DNA of 64,000 nucleotides from positions 3,038,001 to 3,102,000 of the forward strand of contig AP026543.1 in the NCBI GenBank assembly GCA_026075535.2, read 5' to 3'. Positions 9,135 to 20,307 of the stretch are shown here, piece after piece. How positions within the stretch are numbered: the first letter of the stretch is position 1; each line of letters starts with the position of its first letter. A model generated the notes under the pieces. It saw only the letters and a program-made list of their open reading frames with translations. It ran no database searches and was not told the DNA's origin. A program made the position numbers and the translations under genes. The stretch is from Tricholoma matsutake. Lineage: Eukaryota; Basidiomycota; Agaricomycetes; Agaricales; Tricholomataceae.

Positions 9135-12100
9135 CTAAGTTTGAATCTTGAAAGTAATTCCGAGAGAGTCTCTAAATTTCCTGAATAGGACGGCGCCAAG
9201 GTTCTTTGTGAACATGTCAGCCGGATTATCACTTCCAGGAATGAAAACGACTGTGACTTTGTCATTTTCTATGCATTCGTGGGTGTAGTGGTAGCGAATG
9301 TCTATATGTTTGGTCCTTCTTTCCTGAACTGGATTTGATCCAATAAAGATGGATCCCTGATTATCAGCGCAGATTGGTATGCACTTCAGTGTATATCCAA
9401 GTTCCTGGAATAAGGACTCTATCCACACTATCTGCCGACAAGTGTTGGAGAGAGCCATATATTTGGCTTCTGTGGATGACAGTGCTACAGTTTTTTGTAA
9501 ACAGGACTGCCAGCACACAATGCCACTCGCTAGAGTAGCAAAGTAACCCGTTGTAGATCAGCGCTTGACAGTGTCAGCTGCCCAATCAGAATCTGTGAAG
9601 GCCTGCAGCCCCTCAGATTTCTCTCCATCATAGACTATACTGTACTTCTGGGTTCCCACCAGATAGCGCATTATGTACATTGCTTTGTCTAGATGTTCTT
9701 GGCTAGGATTAGCCAAGAATTGCAACATCTTGATTACCGCGTAAGCGATATCAGGTCGCGTTCCGAGCATCAGATACAATAAAGATCCGATCACAGACTG
9801 ATATTTCAATCTAAGCGCCGCGTTTGGCGTCGCTGTGTTCTCCGACGGTTTGTAGCCAGTTGGGAGCGGAGTGGGGGCAACTTTGGCATTTGTCATCTCG
9901 AACCTCTCGAGCACTTTGGCGAGATATTCTGTTTGATCAAGTTTGACTTTTGTAGCGGTCTGGGTGACGCACATGCCTAAGAATTCCATGACTTTTTCAG
10001 TACTACGGCACTCCCAATGCTTCAGGCAAGCATTCTTCTTTTCATCCACAAGTTTCTTGTTCTTGCCCATGAACAAGCCATCATCAACATAGACTAGCGT
10101 AATAATGATGCTGCCTGTCTTAGGATCCTTGTGTATGAAGATGCCGGCATCGGAGCTGGCGCGCACAAACCCAATGGTGCACATAAATGCCTCTAGCTCT
10201 TTCCACCATGCTAGTGAAGCCTGTTTAAGGCCATACAATGCTCGGCATAAGCGCATTACTTTGCGCTCTTTACCCTCGAGTCTGAAACCCTCGGGTTGAT
10301 CCATATAGATCTCCTCATCAAGTTTGCCATATAAAAATGCGGTTTTTACATCTAGACCAGTCATATACATGCCTTCTAGAGATGCAAGGGCAAACATGAG
10401 GCGTACGGTCTCGTAGCGGACTACTGGTGAGAAAATCTCATCAAAGTCAACGCCTTCGACTTGTGAAAAGCCTTTGGCCATGAGTCTGGCTTGTTTTCTT
10501 CCGTCTGATTTCACGGAGAAAACCCATCTATTTTTGATTGTTTTCCAATCATGTGGAAGATCGACGATATCATAGACTTGTCGCTTGCAAAGAGCCTCTA
10601 ACTCTTCATGACAAGCCTGTTTCCACTCAAGTTGCTGCTGCCGGGGTAGGGGCGCAATATCGTGAAATTGGTTTGGAACTAGGCTTTTTCCGCTTGATGG
10701 TGTGACTGCTTTTGATAACAGCCAGCAGATAAGCTCATCTCCACCTTCCTTGGTTATCTTTTTAATATAACCTGCTTCGTCCAGTTCCCCCATTGGGTAA
10801 TCATGTTCTTGATTATTGGAATCGGGCACACTCTCGTGGGGTGCCGAACTCGGTCCAGCAACCAGTTCTTGCTGTTGAGGTCGTGGTCGTGTTCAGTTAT
10901 GATCCGAATCTTGACCCACAGACTTCTTCCAATATCGATCACGCGCAATGTCTCTCTCTATGTCAGAGGGGAGTCGCTGTTCTCCATAGGTATTTCTGGG
11001 ACAGTTTGGGATTTTCCTCTGCCTGCCTGATCGACGGGGCAATTGCTGCCATTCCTGTTGATCTTCATGTCTTGGATGAAAGTCCTCAGTGTTAACTGGA
11101 GGTGGTGGAGGAGGAGCGTTAGTCGCATCGTCATGCGCCTTTTGCTCACTTGGTAAATCATCATCATCTGATGATGATGATGGAGGAAGGGGCGGATTTT
11201 GTGGCGGTATAGGGTCATCGCCATCCGTTCCAGATGAGTGGTCATCATCTTCTGGTTCTGGAGGTGGAAAATCACCAAGGTCTGTCTTGGTAGGAGTTTT
11301 AGCTCTGGGACAGCATGGGAACATCGTTTCATCAAATAGTGCCGTGGCACCAATGAATATTGCGCCATTTTGTCACATGAAACAATATGCTTTAATGCCA
11401 TCTTCTACTCCAAGGTACATCATTAACTCCAATCGAGGAGATAATGTTGTTGGACATTTTTCCTTTGGTAGATAGACATAAGCACCGCAACTGAAGACCT
11501 TCAGATTGTTTAGATCTGGGCGGACCTTTGTCAGGTCCTCAAAAGGTGTCAGCCATTTCAGGCACCTTATTGGGGTTCGGTTATATAAATGTGTTGCATG
11601 TTCTATGCAAAATTCCCACCATGATTGTGGTAGACAAGCGGTGAATCGCAAGGTTTGCGACTTTTCCATTATTGTCCTTATGGCGTGCTCTGCGTGCCCG
11701 TTCTGTTGATGAACATGGGGTGCAGACATCTCTATTTTGATGCCTAAGTCCTTGAGCTGTTTTTGTAGCTCACGATCCTTGAACTCCCCCCCTGGATCGA
11801 CACGCCAGCGCTTGATTGTAGCGCCATATTGGGTTTTAGCCATTGCTTGAAATTGTCTAATCGCTGCAGCAGCGTCAGATTTCTTTCTGAGACATTGGAC
11901 CCAAATATGTGATGTTTTGTCATCCAGAAATACAATGAAGTATTTATGTTTGTGGTACGATAGTACTGGGAGTTCCTTTAGGTCGGAATGTATTAATTCA
12001 AAGGATTTGTCAGCTCGTGAGTCTGACTTGGGAAAAGATTTTGAGGTCATTTTCCCTTCTGCACACCCTGGACATATAATTTTGTCTTTAGGAATAATTA

Positions 12101-13988
12101 AATTCCTTGGGAATTTTATGGTGCTTTTAGGCATTTTCTCTAGTGCCTCTTTGGATGGGTGTCCAAGTCGCCTATGCCAAGTCAAGTAGTCAGCAACATA
12201 AATGGTCGCGACATTAACCTTTTTGGTGCTCAATATATGAGTCCGAGCCCAATAGATCATGTCATTCCTCCTTAGAGGGACACAATGCATGATTGGGTTT
12301 CCATGCTCGATAAATGAAATGTGTGCAGAGGAACCACGCACATCACTTCCGTCTTGTAAAAAGACCCCCATTGACATCAATCGAGTATTAATGTTGGGTA
12401 TGTAGTAGACGGGGTATAACCGTGTTTCACACGTCTCTGACTTCCCGTGACATACTACCTGGTGTTTAATGAAGACTGCTCCTTTTCCTACTATATGAGT
12501 AGTACCAGTGGCCGTTTGGACCAAGGTAGAGTCCTTTCTCGGTAAAGGCTTGTAAGAAGCGAAATCTTTTATTTCACCAGTGAAGTGTTTTGATGCACCT
12601 GAATCCATGATCCAGTCGGCACCTTTCTTACAATCTCCCTTTGCACACATAGCACATATATTAAGATCTAAATAATTCCATGATACATTTAATAGCGGTA
12701 AAATTTCACATGAAAAGTTCGCTGTATTCATAGGAATATTAATCTTAGTGCTTGTGGCAGGGAAAAGGACTGACCTGTCATCATACGCCCCTGTATCAAG
12801 GGGTTCATTGACGGCTTTCCACACTTCCTCATCAGACACCAGAGGTTCAGATCCGAGGGAGACGGTATCGTCTTCTACCTCCTCGATCCTAGACTTGGGT
12901 TCTGGTTCTATCCTTCTTCTCTTTCCTTCTCGCACCGTCAGGTGCTCTTCCAGCGGTTGCAGATTTTTCGCGCTGCGCAGAAGTTGCATTTGCTCGAGGG
13001 TGTCTCGAGCTTGCTGATATTCGGCATAAACCGAACAAGAGGTAGAGGCTGTGCCCGTATATGCCTGTGCAGGCAGTTGGCAGCGAGGATCCCTTGTGGG
13101 AGTGTGTTTGCATCTTTTGATGCGCTGTATAAGTGGCATCAGCGGTATGATGGTGCCATTACCATTTATGGTGGTATAGGCTTTGGAGGCAAGGTGGGTA
13201 TGTTTATCCTTCGGCTTCTCCTCCTTAGTCTTTCTGTCCCCACGTCGTCCATGCTTTCGGGACGAGTCTCCATTGCTGTTTTGCCCTTCTTTGGGCTGCC
13301 ATTTGGGGTTTCCCCCTTTGCGCTTAACAGCAGAAAGTTTGTTGGCCTGAGGCTGGCCAGCGGGCTTTCCTACTGCTGTGCGCCTTGAGGCTTCAGCGAC
13401 AATGGAGTCCTTGACATGTTTAAATGTCAAGGCACTAGTAGCGGTCGTGTTAAGGACCGTTGCGGACAAGGAATCGTACTCGTGCAGCATTGCAGCAAGT
13501 AGAATCATTGCTTGCACTAGCTCGGGGATGGCGACGTTAGCAGCCGTAAGGCACTCAAATTTGTCTGCCATTCTAGCAATCTCCGGTGTGGGGTTTGCAG
13601 CCGGGATCTTGATCGCTATTGCGGACCTAAAGTCCGCGAAGACTTGGGAGGGGCCATCCACACCATAATCGGTGCGGATGAGATCCCACACCTCCTCAGC
13701 AGTGTCCTTTGAGTTGGCACGCTGCCGAATGGAGGGGGCCAGGCGGAGCACTAGGCTACCAATGGCCTGGTCATTTTTGTTGCTCCAGGTCTGGAGCTTG
13801 GCATTAGCATCCGCTACCAAAGTAGCGTTCATCGCCGTCAAGGGAGGTGCCAGGGGCGGTTTTTGCTCCGCCCCGCTAGTTATTTGCCAGAGGCCCTGAG
13901 ACCTGAGCCATGCCTTCATTGAGTCAGCCCATTGAATGTAATTTGATCCGTCGAAAGTTTGAATGAGTTTCTCAAGAGTTGAAGACAT
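9135..13988 (-). pseudogene. Copia Gag-Pol polyprotein, one frame with three TGA stops
   Basis: From ATG 13988 (MSSTLEKLIQ) the same frame runs to a stop at 9135, about 1,617 codons, broken only by TGA at 11373-11375, 10893-10895 and 9558-9560. Order: a UBN2-type gag domain (residues about 1-190), basic linker, protease DSGASKHF (about 459), GAG-pre-integrase WHRRLGH and CPGC zinc ligands (about 600-640), integrase D-D-E in HSDLKEL, VDPGGEF and GHAEHAIRT, reverse transcriptase with FLYGKLDEEIYM, LYGLKQA and YVDDGLF, and RNase H with STEAKYMAL and TKHIDIRYHY. Each TGA can be explained by one C-to-T change from the arginine codon CGA. A functional copy elsewhere in the genome is therefore likely to be recent. 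Confidence 0.93.
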
Positions 13989-14225
13989 GATTTTGTGGTG
14001 GCAGCTGTTAAAAGCGCTCAATCAGTCTTTTTACTCAATAAAACACGTTTAACGTTCTCAGGAGAAAACACTCCTTCAGAGTGGTTAACCCTAGTCAACC
14101 TAGGTTTTATGTGCAGCTCGCAGGGAGCGCAATGCAGCTCATGAAGAGCGCAAGGTTATAATTTGGAGACAATGAAGTCAACGTCGTTCACAGCCAATTA
14201 AGGCGCGTTCACGATGTGCCCAGCA

Positions 14226-14237
14226 GGGCCCATAACC
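14226..14237 (-). other. Copia primer-binding site (half-tRNA iMet type)
   Basis: Immediately inside the 5' LTR the minus strand reads GGTTATGGGCCC, the complement of the initiator tRNA-Met anticodon arm (GGGCCCATAACC). This is the internal, half-tRNA priming arrangement known from Drosophila copia. Confidence 0.75.
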
Positions 14238-14511
14238 TGTTGGAGCAGACTATATACGCTGCACAGTGGAAGAGACAACACGTTCCTTACAACCTACCTG
14301 GGGTTTACTTAGACTTACAGCTAGGGTTAGCAGAGGTAAGAACACTGTATTCCTACTACGGTACAGGTTCTCCTTATATACATAATAATAAGGATGTCAC
14401 ATGACTCAGGAATGTGTTTACTGCATGTATGCGCAGTAAGCGCAGTAACATGTGTATGCTGCATGTATTGCCTCATGTATACAGCATGCATCGCTGGGAT
14501 TAATTTCAACA
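14238..14511 (-). repeat. Copia 5' LTR
   Basis: 274 bp; in element sense starts TGTTGAAATTAATCC at 14511 and ends CCAACA at 14238. Differs from the 3' LTR at six CpG sites only. Region 13989-14225 is leader without a gene. Confidence 0.95.
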
Positions 14512-16297
14512 AATATGCAATCTTGGGAACTACATAATGGTGCCCAGGTGCGAGCACAAGCAGAGGCATGGCTTAACCAGACAACCAAGGCTGGCCGAAA
14601 TGCTCTATCAAAGTCAAATTGGTGTACAGTGGACTCCATTACATCATCTGCCATACTGGGACCCAGTCAAACATGTTGTTCTAGGTTTTATGCACAACTG
14701 GCTTGAGGGTATTTTACAGCATCATCTTCGCTCACTCTGGAGAATTGGACAAGATGAGGATGAAAGCCAGAAGATTAAAGAAATAGAGCTTGATGAGTGA
14801 TTGACTGAAGAGGATGTACCAGTCTCTGCTGAAGAGTTGGAAGGTCTTTTCCAGGAAACAGCTGAATATGAGACTACCATGATGATGCCAATGCAACATA
14901 CACCACCACCTATGTCTCCCTCACCATCTTCCTCATTTACTGCTGGTTCAAGCATGTCTGAATCATCCTCAACCCCTACAGTTACACAAACCCATCCAGT
15001 TCCCTATGACCTCAATTTTGATGATGAAGATGATGGTGATGATAGTGACTATATTCCTGCAGACACAGTGCCATTCAGCTTTACACCTACAGAGCTACAG
15101 GCAATACAGGATTGCATTCAAGACATTACTCTTCCAATATGGATACAACGACCACCAGTCAATCTGGGTGAACCAAGTCATGGCAAGCTCAAAGCAAGAG
15201 AATATCTCACTCTGTTTACATGCATTTTCCCTCTCATTATTCCTGAATTCTGGTACATTGTTGCTGCTACAGACTTTCACCGCCAACACTTTGAGTGCTT
15301 CTATAACCTTGTTGCAGCTACAAATATTATTGCTGCATTCAAGACTTCAAATGCTGATGCTGATGCCCATACCCAGCATTATATCCGGTATCGGACTGCA
15401 ATTCAAAAGCTCTTCCCTTATCGTCCATCCAAGCCAAATCACCACTATGCCATGCATAATGGCTCCCTGCTCAAATACTGGGGTCCTTTGGCTTCATTGA
15501 GCAAGTTTTCAGGAGAGCAAATGAATGGAATGTTGCAAAACATTAATACTAATCACCATATTCATATGTTTATTTACACTCATTTATGTAAAGCTAGTAG
15601 CTAATATCAATTGCAGGAGATTTGGATTTAACAATGCTCTGCCAAATGAGTTGTAGAGCTTATCTTGATGCTTCACTGCACAGTGACAATGCTATAAAAG
15701 AGTTGTCTGACATTCTGGAGCCCACCAGTACCTCTGAAGTCTACTGAAGTGGCAGAAATTCTAGAGAAGGCCCCTAGCTTTCAAGATCTAGAATATAATG
15801 GGCTGCTTCATTACCTTCATCAGACAGGAAGGCCCTACTGAGCCTACTCTGATCTTCCCCATCCATTGAACAGCATTATTCTTCCTCCACAAGCTCAGCA
15901 TCTTATGGAGATCCACTGAGACAAATGTACCTTTAGTTGTGAAAGATCATACAAAGGAAATAGTGCCATACAGTTTTACAATCCTTTGACTCAAGTTCAT
16001 GATACAGGCTTTATTCAACAAATTTGGAGGCTTCCAATAGAAGGCACAATGCAGATCTTCATAAATGTCTGCCCACATCAACCACTATCTGAACAACAGG
16101 AAGGAAAAGCACCATTCAAATATTATCCTGGATTTATGACCCAGATTGTTGATGCAATCCCCTCTAACACCAATATCATTATTGAACCTGCTCATATCAT
16201 TACCCATGTTGTAACCTTACAGCACCCATTAGGGACTTACAATATTGGAAGAGAGGTGCTAGTTGTTTGTTGGGCTCCAAATAGAGGATGTAGATAG
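14512..16297 (+). pseudogene. Tnp2-type transposase, 3' part
   Basis: Continues the frame broken by the Copia: WELHNGAQVRAQAEAW, then LPYWDPVKHVVLGFMHNWLE, an acidic Ser/Pro-rich stretch, LPIWIQRPPVNLGEPSHGKL, YRPSKPNHHYAMHNGSLL, YWGPLASLSKFSGEQMNGML, and finally IIEPAHIITHVVTLQHPLGTY and VVCWAPNRG before the stop at 16297. These blocks occur in this order in the C-terminal half of fungal Tnp2-type transposases as I remember them. Frame changes and in-frame stops (for example at 14798-14800 and 15602-15604) mean part of this may be introns, but 15620-15990 is clearly decayed. The last ORF, 15986-16297, is the conserved C-terminus. Confidence 0.65.
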
Positions 16298-18433
16298 GAA
16301 CAAGAGCAGGAGTGCCAGTGGATGCTTAGGGACAAGTATTTAATTGTACATTTGTATCCACTCAACTTAATATGTCTTGTTGTTGGGAAACATGTCAGTT
16401 GAATTTTCATAGTAGTTTCCTATTATTTGAGCACAGGAGCAGTTGGGAGAATCCTGGCTATCTGGTGACAAACATGTCAAACACGTTTGATTTGGGTCAC
16501 ATGTCATGTGCCATTTGTCATGCATTTCAACTTGATGGGTAACCATCAAGTTTCACTCAACTCCTACTGGTGAATGACTTGTACATCATTCACCTTTCTT
16601 TCTCAGGGTGTAACACACCCCAAATCTCTCGTCGACTCATTCCAAACTCCTATGGTGGCCAGATTCCCTCGTGACTGTACCAGGTGAGTACACGCGTTTA
16701 CTCGGGTCCATGACAAACACTAACAAAGTGTTTGACTTTGCTTTAGATATAACGTTTGAATTCAAACATTTCACGTGTACCGTGTCATGCTGACACTGTC
16801 TCAACACCTCAAGATGATGATGCTGTGATGATTGGGGACAACACGGGTTGGTGGAGGCTACAGCCTTTTTGGGACCATAGAAATGATGGATATGTGTTTT
16901 CAGACATGTTGGGCCTTGAGTAATTCTACTTCTTTCTTCTTCTTAGTACTCACAAACATCTTTTGCCTTTTGTTCTAGATACAATGGTCACCTTAGCTTG
17001 ACAATGGCCATGTATGCCTGCTCTGCCCTCCTCCCCATAGAATCGGGATGTGAGGGCTTTGTCTTAGCACAGGATACAGCTGAGGGGTGCCAGGAGACCC
17101 AAGGAGTGGCATACCTGCCAGGTATGCCCCCCTACCCCATCTTCCCCCTTCCCAACTCTCACCCACTACAAATACAAGCAGGATCATGGTTGCCAGTGAC
17201 AGAGATGGCGGAAGAGGGAGCAGGCATGGGGTAATGACACGATGCATGCCCAGACATGTCCATACAAACCCCCTCGCGATCCAAACAGGATGGAACCGAC
17301 AACGATGATGACATCCTCCCTCTCTTGCCGCCACCACCACCACACATCATAGCACCCTGAACCACCGCCATGAGCAACTGCTTGCGGGGTGGAAACAGGG
17401 AGCAACAAGGATGGAGACAACAAGAAGGGGGAGCAGGCACAACGACAATGATGACAGGCACCACCCCCCTCTCGCTGCAAACACAAGCAGGGATGTTTCA
17501 TGTTCTGTTCTCAGCGACAACCACCACCACCCCCTCTCTCACTGCAAATGCGAGCGGGGGTGTTTTTCATTCTATTCTCAGCGACAACCACCACCACCAC
17601 TCCTCCCTTGCTGCAAACATGAGAGGAGGGGTTTCTCATCCTGCTCTTGGTGACAACCACCACCACCCCCTCTCTCGCTGCAAACATGAGCAGGGGTGTT
17701 TTTCATTCTATTCTTGGCGACAACCACCACCACCACCCCCCCTTGCTGCAAATGCGAGAGGAGGGGTTTCTCATTCTGCTCTTGGCAACAACCACCACCA
17801 CCCCCCCTTGCTGCAAATGCAAGAGGAGGGGTTTCTCATTCTGCTCTTGGTGACAACCACCACCACCCCCTCTCTCGCTGCAAACATGAGAGGAGGGGTT
17901 TCTCATTCTGCTCTTGGCGACAACATGCACTATCACCCCCTCCCTTGCTCCAAACGCAAGGGAGGAGACTTCTTGGGGGAGCAGGCTTGACAATGATGAT
18001 GATGATGGCCACCACAACAACCACAGCTCCCCCACCCGCCGCTGTGAGCAACTGCTTGTGGGGTGGAAATGGGGAGCAACGATCTTTTTTTTGTAACTTT
18101 TTTTAATGAATAAATATCATAATTTTGTATTAAATGAAGTGTCCATATCATAATGTACAGTGTGTCAAGAGAATCATAGAGAAATCGTAGAGCATACTAC
18201 TAAAGATACCATAGTGAGTAAATAGGCATAGAATTGAAATATTAGTGGAAAGCATAGAAGTGCTGCTAGCAGCTATCAGTTTGTTGCAAAGGGCCAAACA
18301 TGCAAAGTGAAGAAGGATATACCTTGATCTATCCTGCATTCTTAGGCTAGTCATCACCATCCAAGTCATCACCATCATCATCATCATCCCCCTCTTCTGC
18401 CCTATCTGCCTGCCCCTCCTGCTCTTCATCATA
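16298..18433. other. Low-complexity interior of the CACTA-like element
   Basis: No credible gene. 16298-16980 is unremarkable. 16981-18080 is GC-rich with CCACCACC runs and encodes only His/Pro or Gly-rich frames, a composition artefact. Palindromes of the GAGCA..TGCT type followed by GGGGTGG occur at 17369-17386 and 18043-18060, the same motif as in the elements at 35965-37374 and 54249-56163, so a related non-autonomous element may be inserted here; I could not find its termini. Confidence 0.5.
17455..17970. repeat. Minisatellite, about 66-bp unit, 7-8 copies
   Basis: Each unit contains TTTCTCATTCTGCTCTTGG or a close variant, then GACAACCACCACCACC, then TTGCTGCAAA and a GAGAGGAGGG-like end. 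Copies begin near 17492, 17559, 17627, 17693, 17761, 17826 and 17892. Confidence 0.85.
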
Positions 18434-19948
18434 TCAGTCAAGCTGTTTCAGCTCCTCCTCAGTAGGCAGCTTATATTGTGTCAACACATCATTCCCATAC
18501 TTCTCCATGAACTCTTTCTCTGGCAGATTTTTCCATGCCACACATGCAGACCAGGTGCTGTACAACTGTGGATCATCAGGCAGAGCAACATGCCATCCAC
18601 CCCAGGTGTAATCAGCACACTCACGGAGCATAAGGTGTTCATTCCAGTAGATTGGATCAAACCAATCAATTGGGACTGACTTTGGTAGTGCCAGAAGCTT
18701 TGATTGCTTTGGTATTGGAGGATCTTCACGGTGTCGCTCAGTTCTGTAACTATAAAATTAGCCAATGATAAAAGGTAATGACACTTGAACTCACCTGAAG
18801 CGACCACTTTTGCTTTTATTCATCTGCTGGCGTTGCTTGTCTGCCATACGGAAGAATGCAGCCACCCCTGTTGCCCGACCCTCCTTCTCCTTGATATGGT
18901 AGACTGAGTCTGGGTCCCCTTCTGCCAACTCATCATCAGAATGGGCCTCATTTTCATTAGCTAAGGCCAAGACTCGATCATTGAAACCCTGTGCTTTGAA
19001 TACTTCAACTCTGCCAATAGCAAGCTATTGAACTTATCTCAGTATAGTCCACATTTCAATGGAAGCAAAATACACACAGTATTACATCTCTTCCACACCA
19101 AAGTCATCTGCTTTCCCTTCGCAACACTCCCTGGACTCTTTGCCTCTGACTTTGCAAGCCCATACATGTAGGAAAAGACAAAACTTTGGTAAAGTTTGCA
19201 CATGAGTGCAAAGTCATGGACACACGACAGGTTAGCTCCCATGTGACTATACCCATATGCAGCTGAGACCTGCTCAAATGTCTTGAGTGCAATATGTTCA
19301 TGGAGTAGGTTGTACATGGACTCGGGATCACCACTCAGGACATTGGGTGCCCACTTTGCAAGTCCAAGGCATGCCACAGTCCTAAAGATGAGTAACAAAT
19401 GACACTCCTGGATGCGCCTAATGTTTGCAGCAATCATCCCATCCTTGAGAGAGCTGACAAGCTCAGCTACCTTGGCTTTGGCATCTTGTATCCTACCTGA
19501 GTTGTCATCCAGGCTGGATGTTACCAAGTTTTGGAGCTGTGCTTCAGACAAATAACGCTGAGTGAATGGTACTTTGTCTTCAGGAGTGACCTTTGGGGGA
19601 ACAGTGCTCTGGTGTGGTAGACACCACAGGACACAAAGATGAAGCTCAAGAGCTGCCTAAAATACAGAAGAACTGTGAAGTGATCAAATACAATGTAACA
19701 AAAGTTGCACACCTTTGTTTTCTCTGCCTCTTTTGGTACCTCTCCCTTTCTCATGTGCCAGTCACTAGGTTTCTTGGGTTTCCTGGGTCACTTAGCAAAA
19801 CTTTGTGTGCTTTCTTCACTCATGAGGAGTTGGTGTTTGCACTGCTACTGTCCGGTGAGCGCTTGCGCTTGTTACCAGATGAGGTGCCCTCCCCTAACCC
19901 AGATTCAGAATCAGCAGGAGGTTGCATGTGAGCATCAGAGTCAGCCAT
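18434..19948 (-). pseudogene. Second gene of the CACTA-like element, convergent with the transposase
   Basis: Starts at ATG 19948 (MADSDAHMQPP), with a basic region GNKRKRSPD early on, a helical block (about 19101-19551), and a C-terminal part with DSVYHIKEKEGRATGVAAFF, ADKQRQQMNKSKSGRFR and LPKSVPIDWFDPIYWN, ending at 18434. Probable introns lie near 18748-18795, 19023-19101 and 19560-19660. I recognise the pattern as an uncharacterised protein found in Agaricomycete genomes, but no named domain. Its position within the TIRs suggests a TnpA-like accessory (DNA-binding) role by analogy with plant En/Spm; this is inference. A TGA replaces an expected CGA codon near 19818, so this copy is mildly broken. 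Confidence 0.55.
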
Positions 19949-20257
19949 TGGGATGGTGGTGGTCAAGAATCAAGGTATTCAGTCAAGCCAGAACATGTGC
20001 ACAGCACATGGCATGAAATGCATCGAGAACAAAGGAATTCAGTGCAATCACATGGTGGAATAAAGGATCCTCATGCCAGAAAAAATTGGAAAGTCTGGGG
20101 TGATCTGATGGGCCATGATCAGTACGGCGGCATATCGGCAGGCAAAAACATCATGGGCATCAGAAAAATGAATGGCATTGATCATCGATTGCATACTTTC
20201 AAATTATATTACATAACTGCTAAGTGTTTAAAATTTTAAATCCAACTGCTGCACCTA

Positions 20258-20307
20258 CTGCCTCGAAGGCAGTTGAGTTTCAACTGCCCTAGGTTTTGCC
20301 CCTGGTG
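20258..20307 (-). repeat. Right terminal inverted repeat of the CACTA-like element
   Basis: Complement of the left end; contains CTGCCTCGAAGGCAG, an extra palindromic stretch with arms AACTGCC / GGCAGTT, and ends GCCCCTGGTG before the TTA duplication at 20308-20310. Confidence 0.8.

Larger units (their letters stand above)
8829..14511 (-). mobile_element. Complete Ty1/Copia retrotransposon (5,683 bp)
   Basis: Two 274-bp LTRs (8829-9102 and 14238-14511) with TGTTG...CAACA ends bound an internal region encoding gag, protease, integrase, reverse transcriptase and RNase H in the Copia order on the minus strand. The element is flanked by a perfect 5-bp duplication AATAT at 8824-8828 and 14512-14516. 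The LTRs differ at six positions, all CpG transitions. It interrupts the Tnp2-type transposase. Confidence 0.97.
7988..20307 (+). mobile_element. CACTA-like (EnSpm/Tnp2-type) DNA transposon, 12.3 kb, with nested Copia
   Basis: The left end reads CACCAGGGGCAAAAGCTAGG from 7988 and the right end is its near-perfect inverted complement ending at 20307 (19 of 20 bases). Both are flanked by TTA (7985-7987 and 20308-20310), a 3-bp target duplication. CAC-beginning termini with 2-3-bp duplications are typical of the CACTA superfamily. A second block, CTTCGAGGCAGT, follows within both ends. Inside are a Tnp2-type transposase (plus, 8258-16297), a GC-rich minisatellite region and a convergent gene (minus, 18434-19948). 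Without the Copia insertion the element would be about 6.6 kb. Broken frames suggest it is now immobile. Confidence 0.75.

Noticed and set aside
11089..13899. Plus-strand open frames (for example 11089-11475, 12942-13388) opposite the Copia
   Set aside because: They are antisense shadows of the Gag-Pol frame, which has clear domains.
17370..18106. Overlapping His/Pro-rich and Gly-rich open frames on both strands
   Set aside because: They follow from CCACCACC-rich minisatellite DNA; frames are open on both strands and in several phases, with no protein family match.
16600..18170. A separate CACT-ended element inside the large CACTA-like element
   Set aside because: CACTGT occurs near 16799 and inverted near 18160, but similarity stops after six bases and no duplication is seen.
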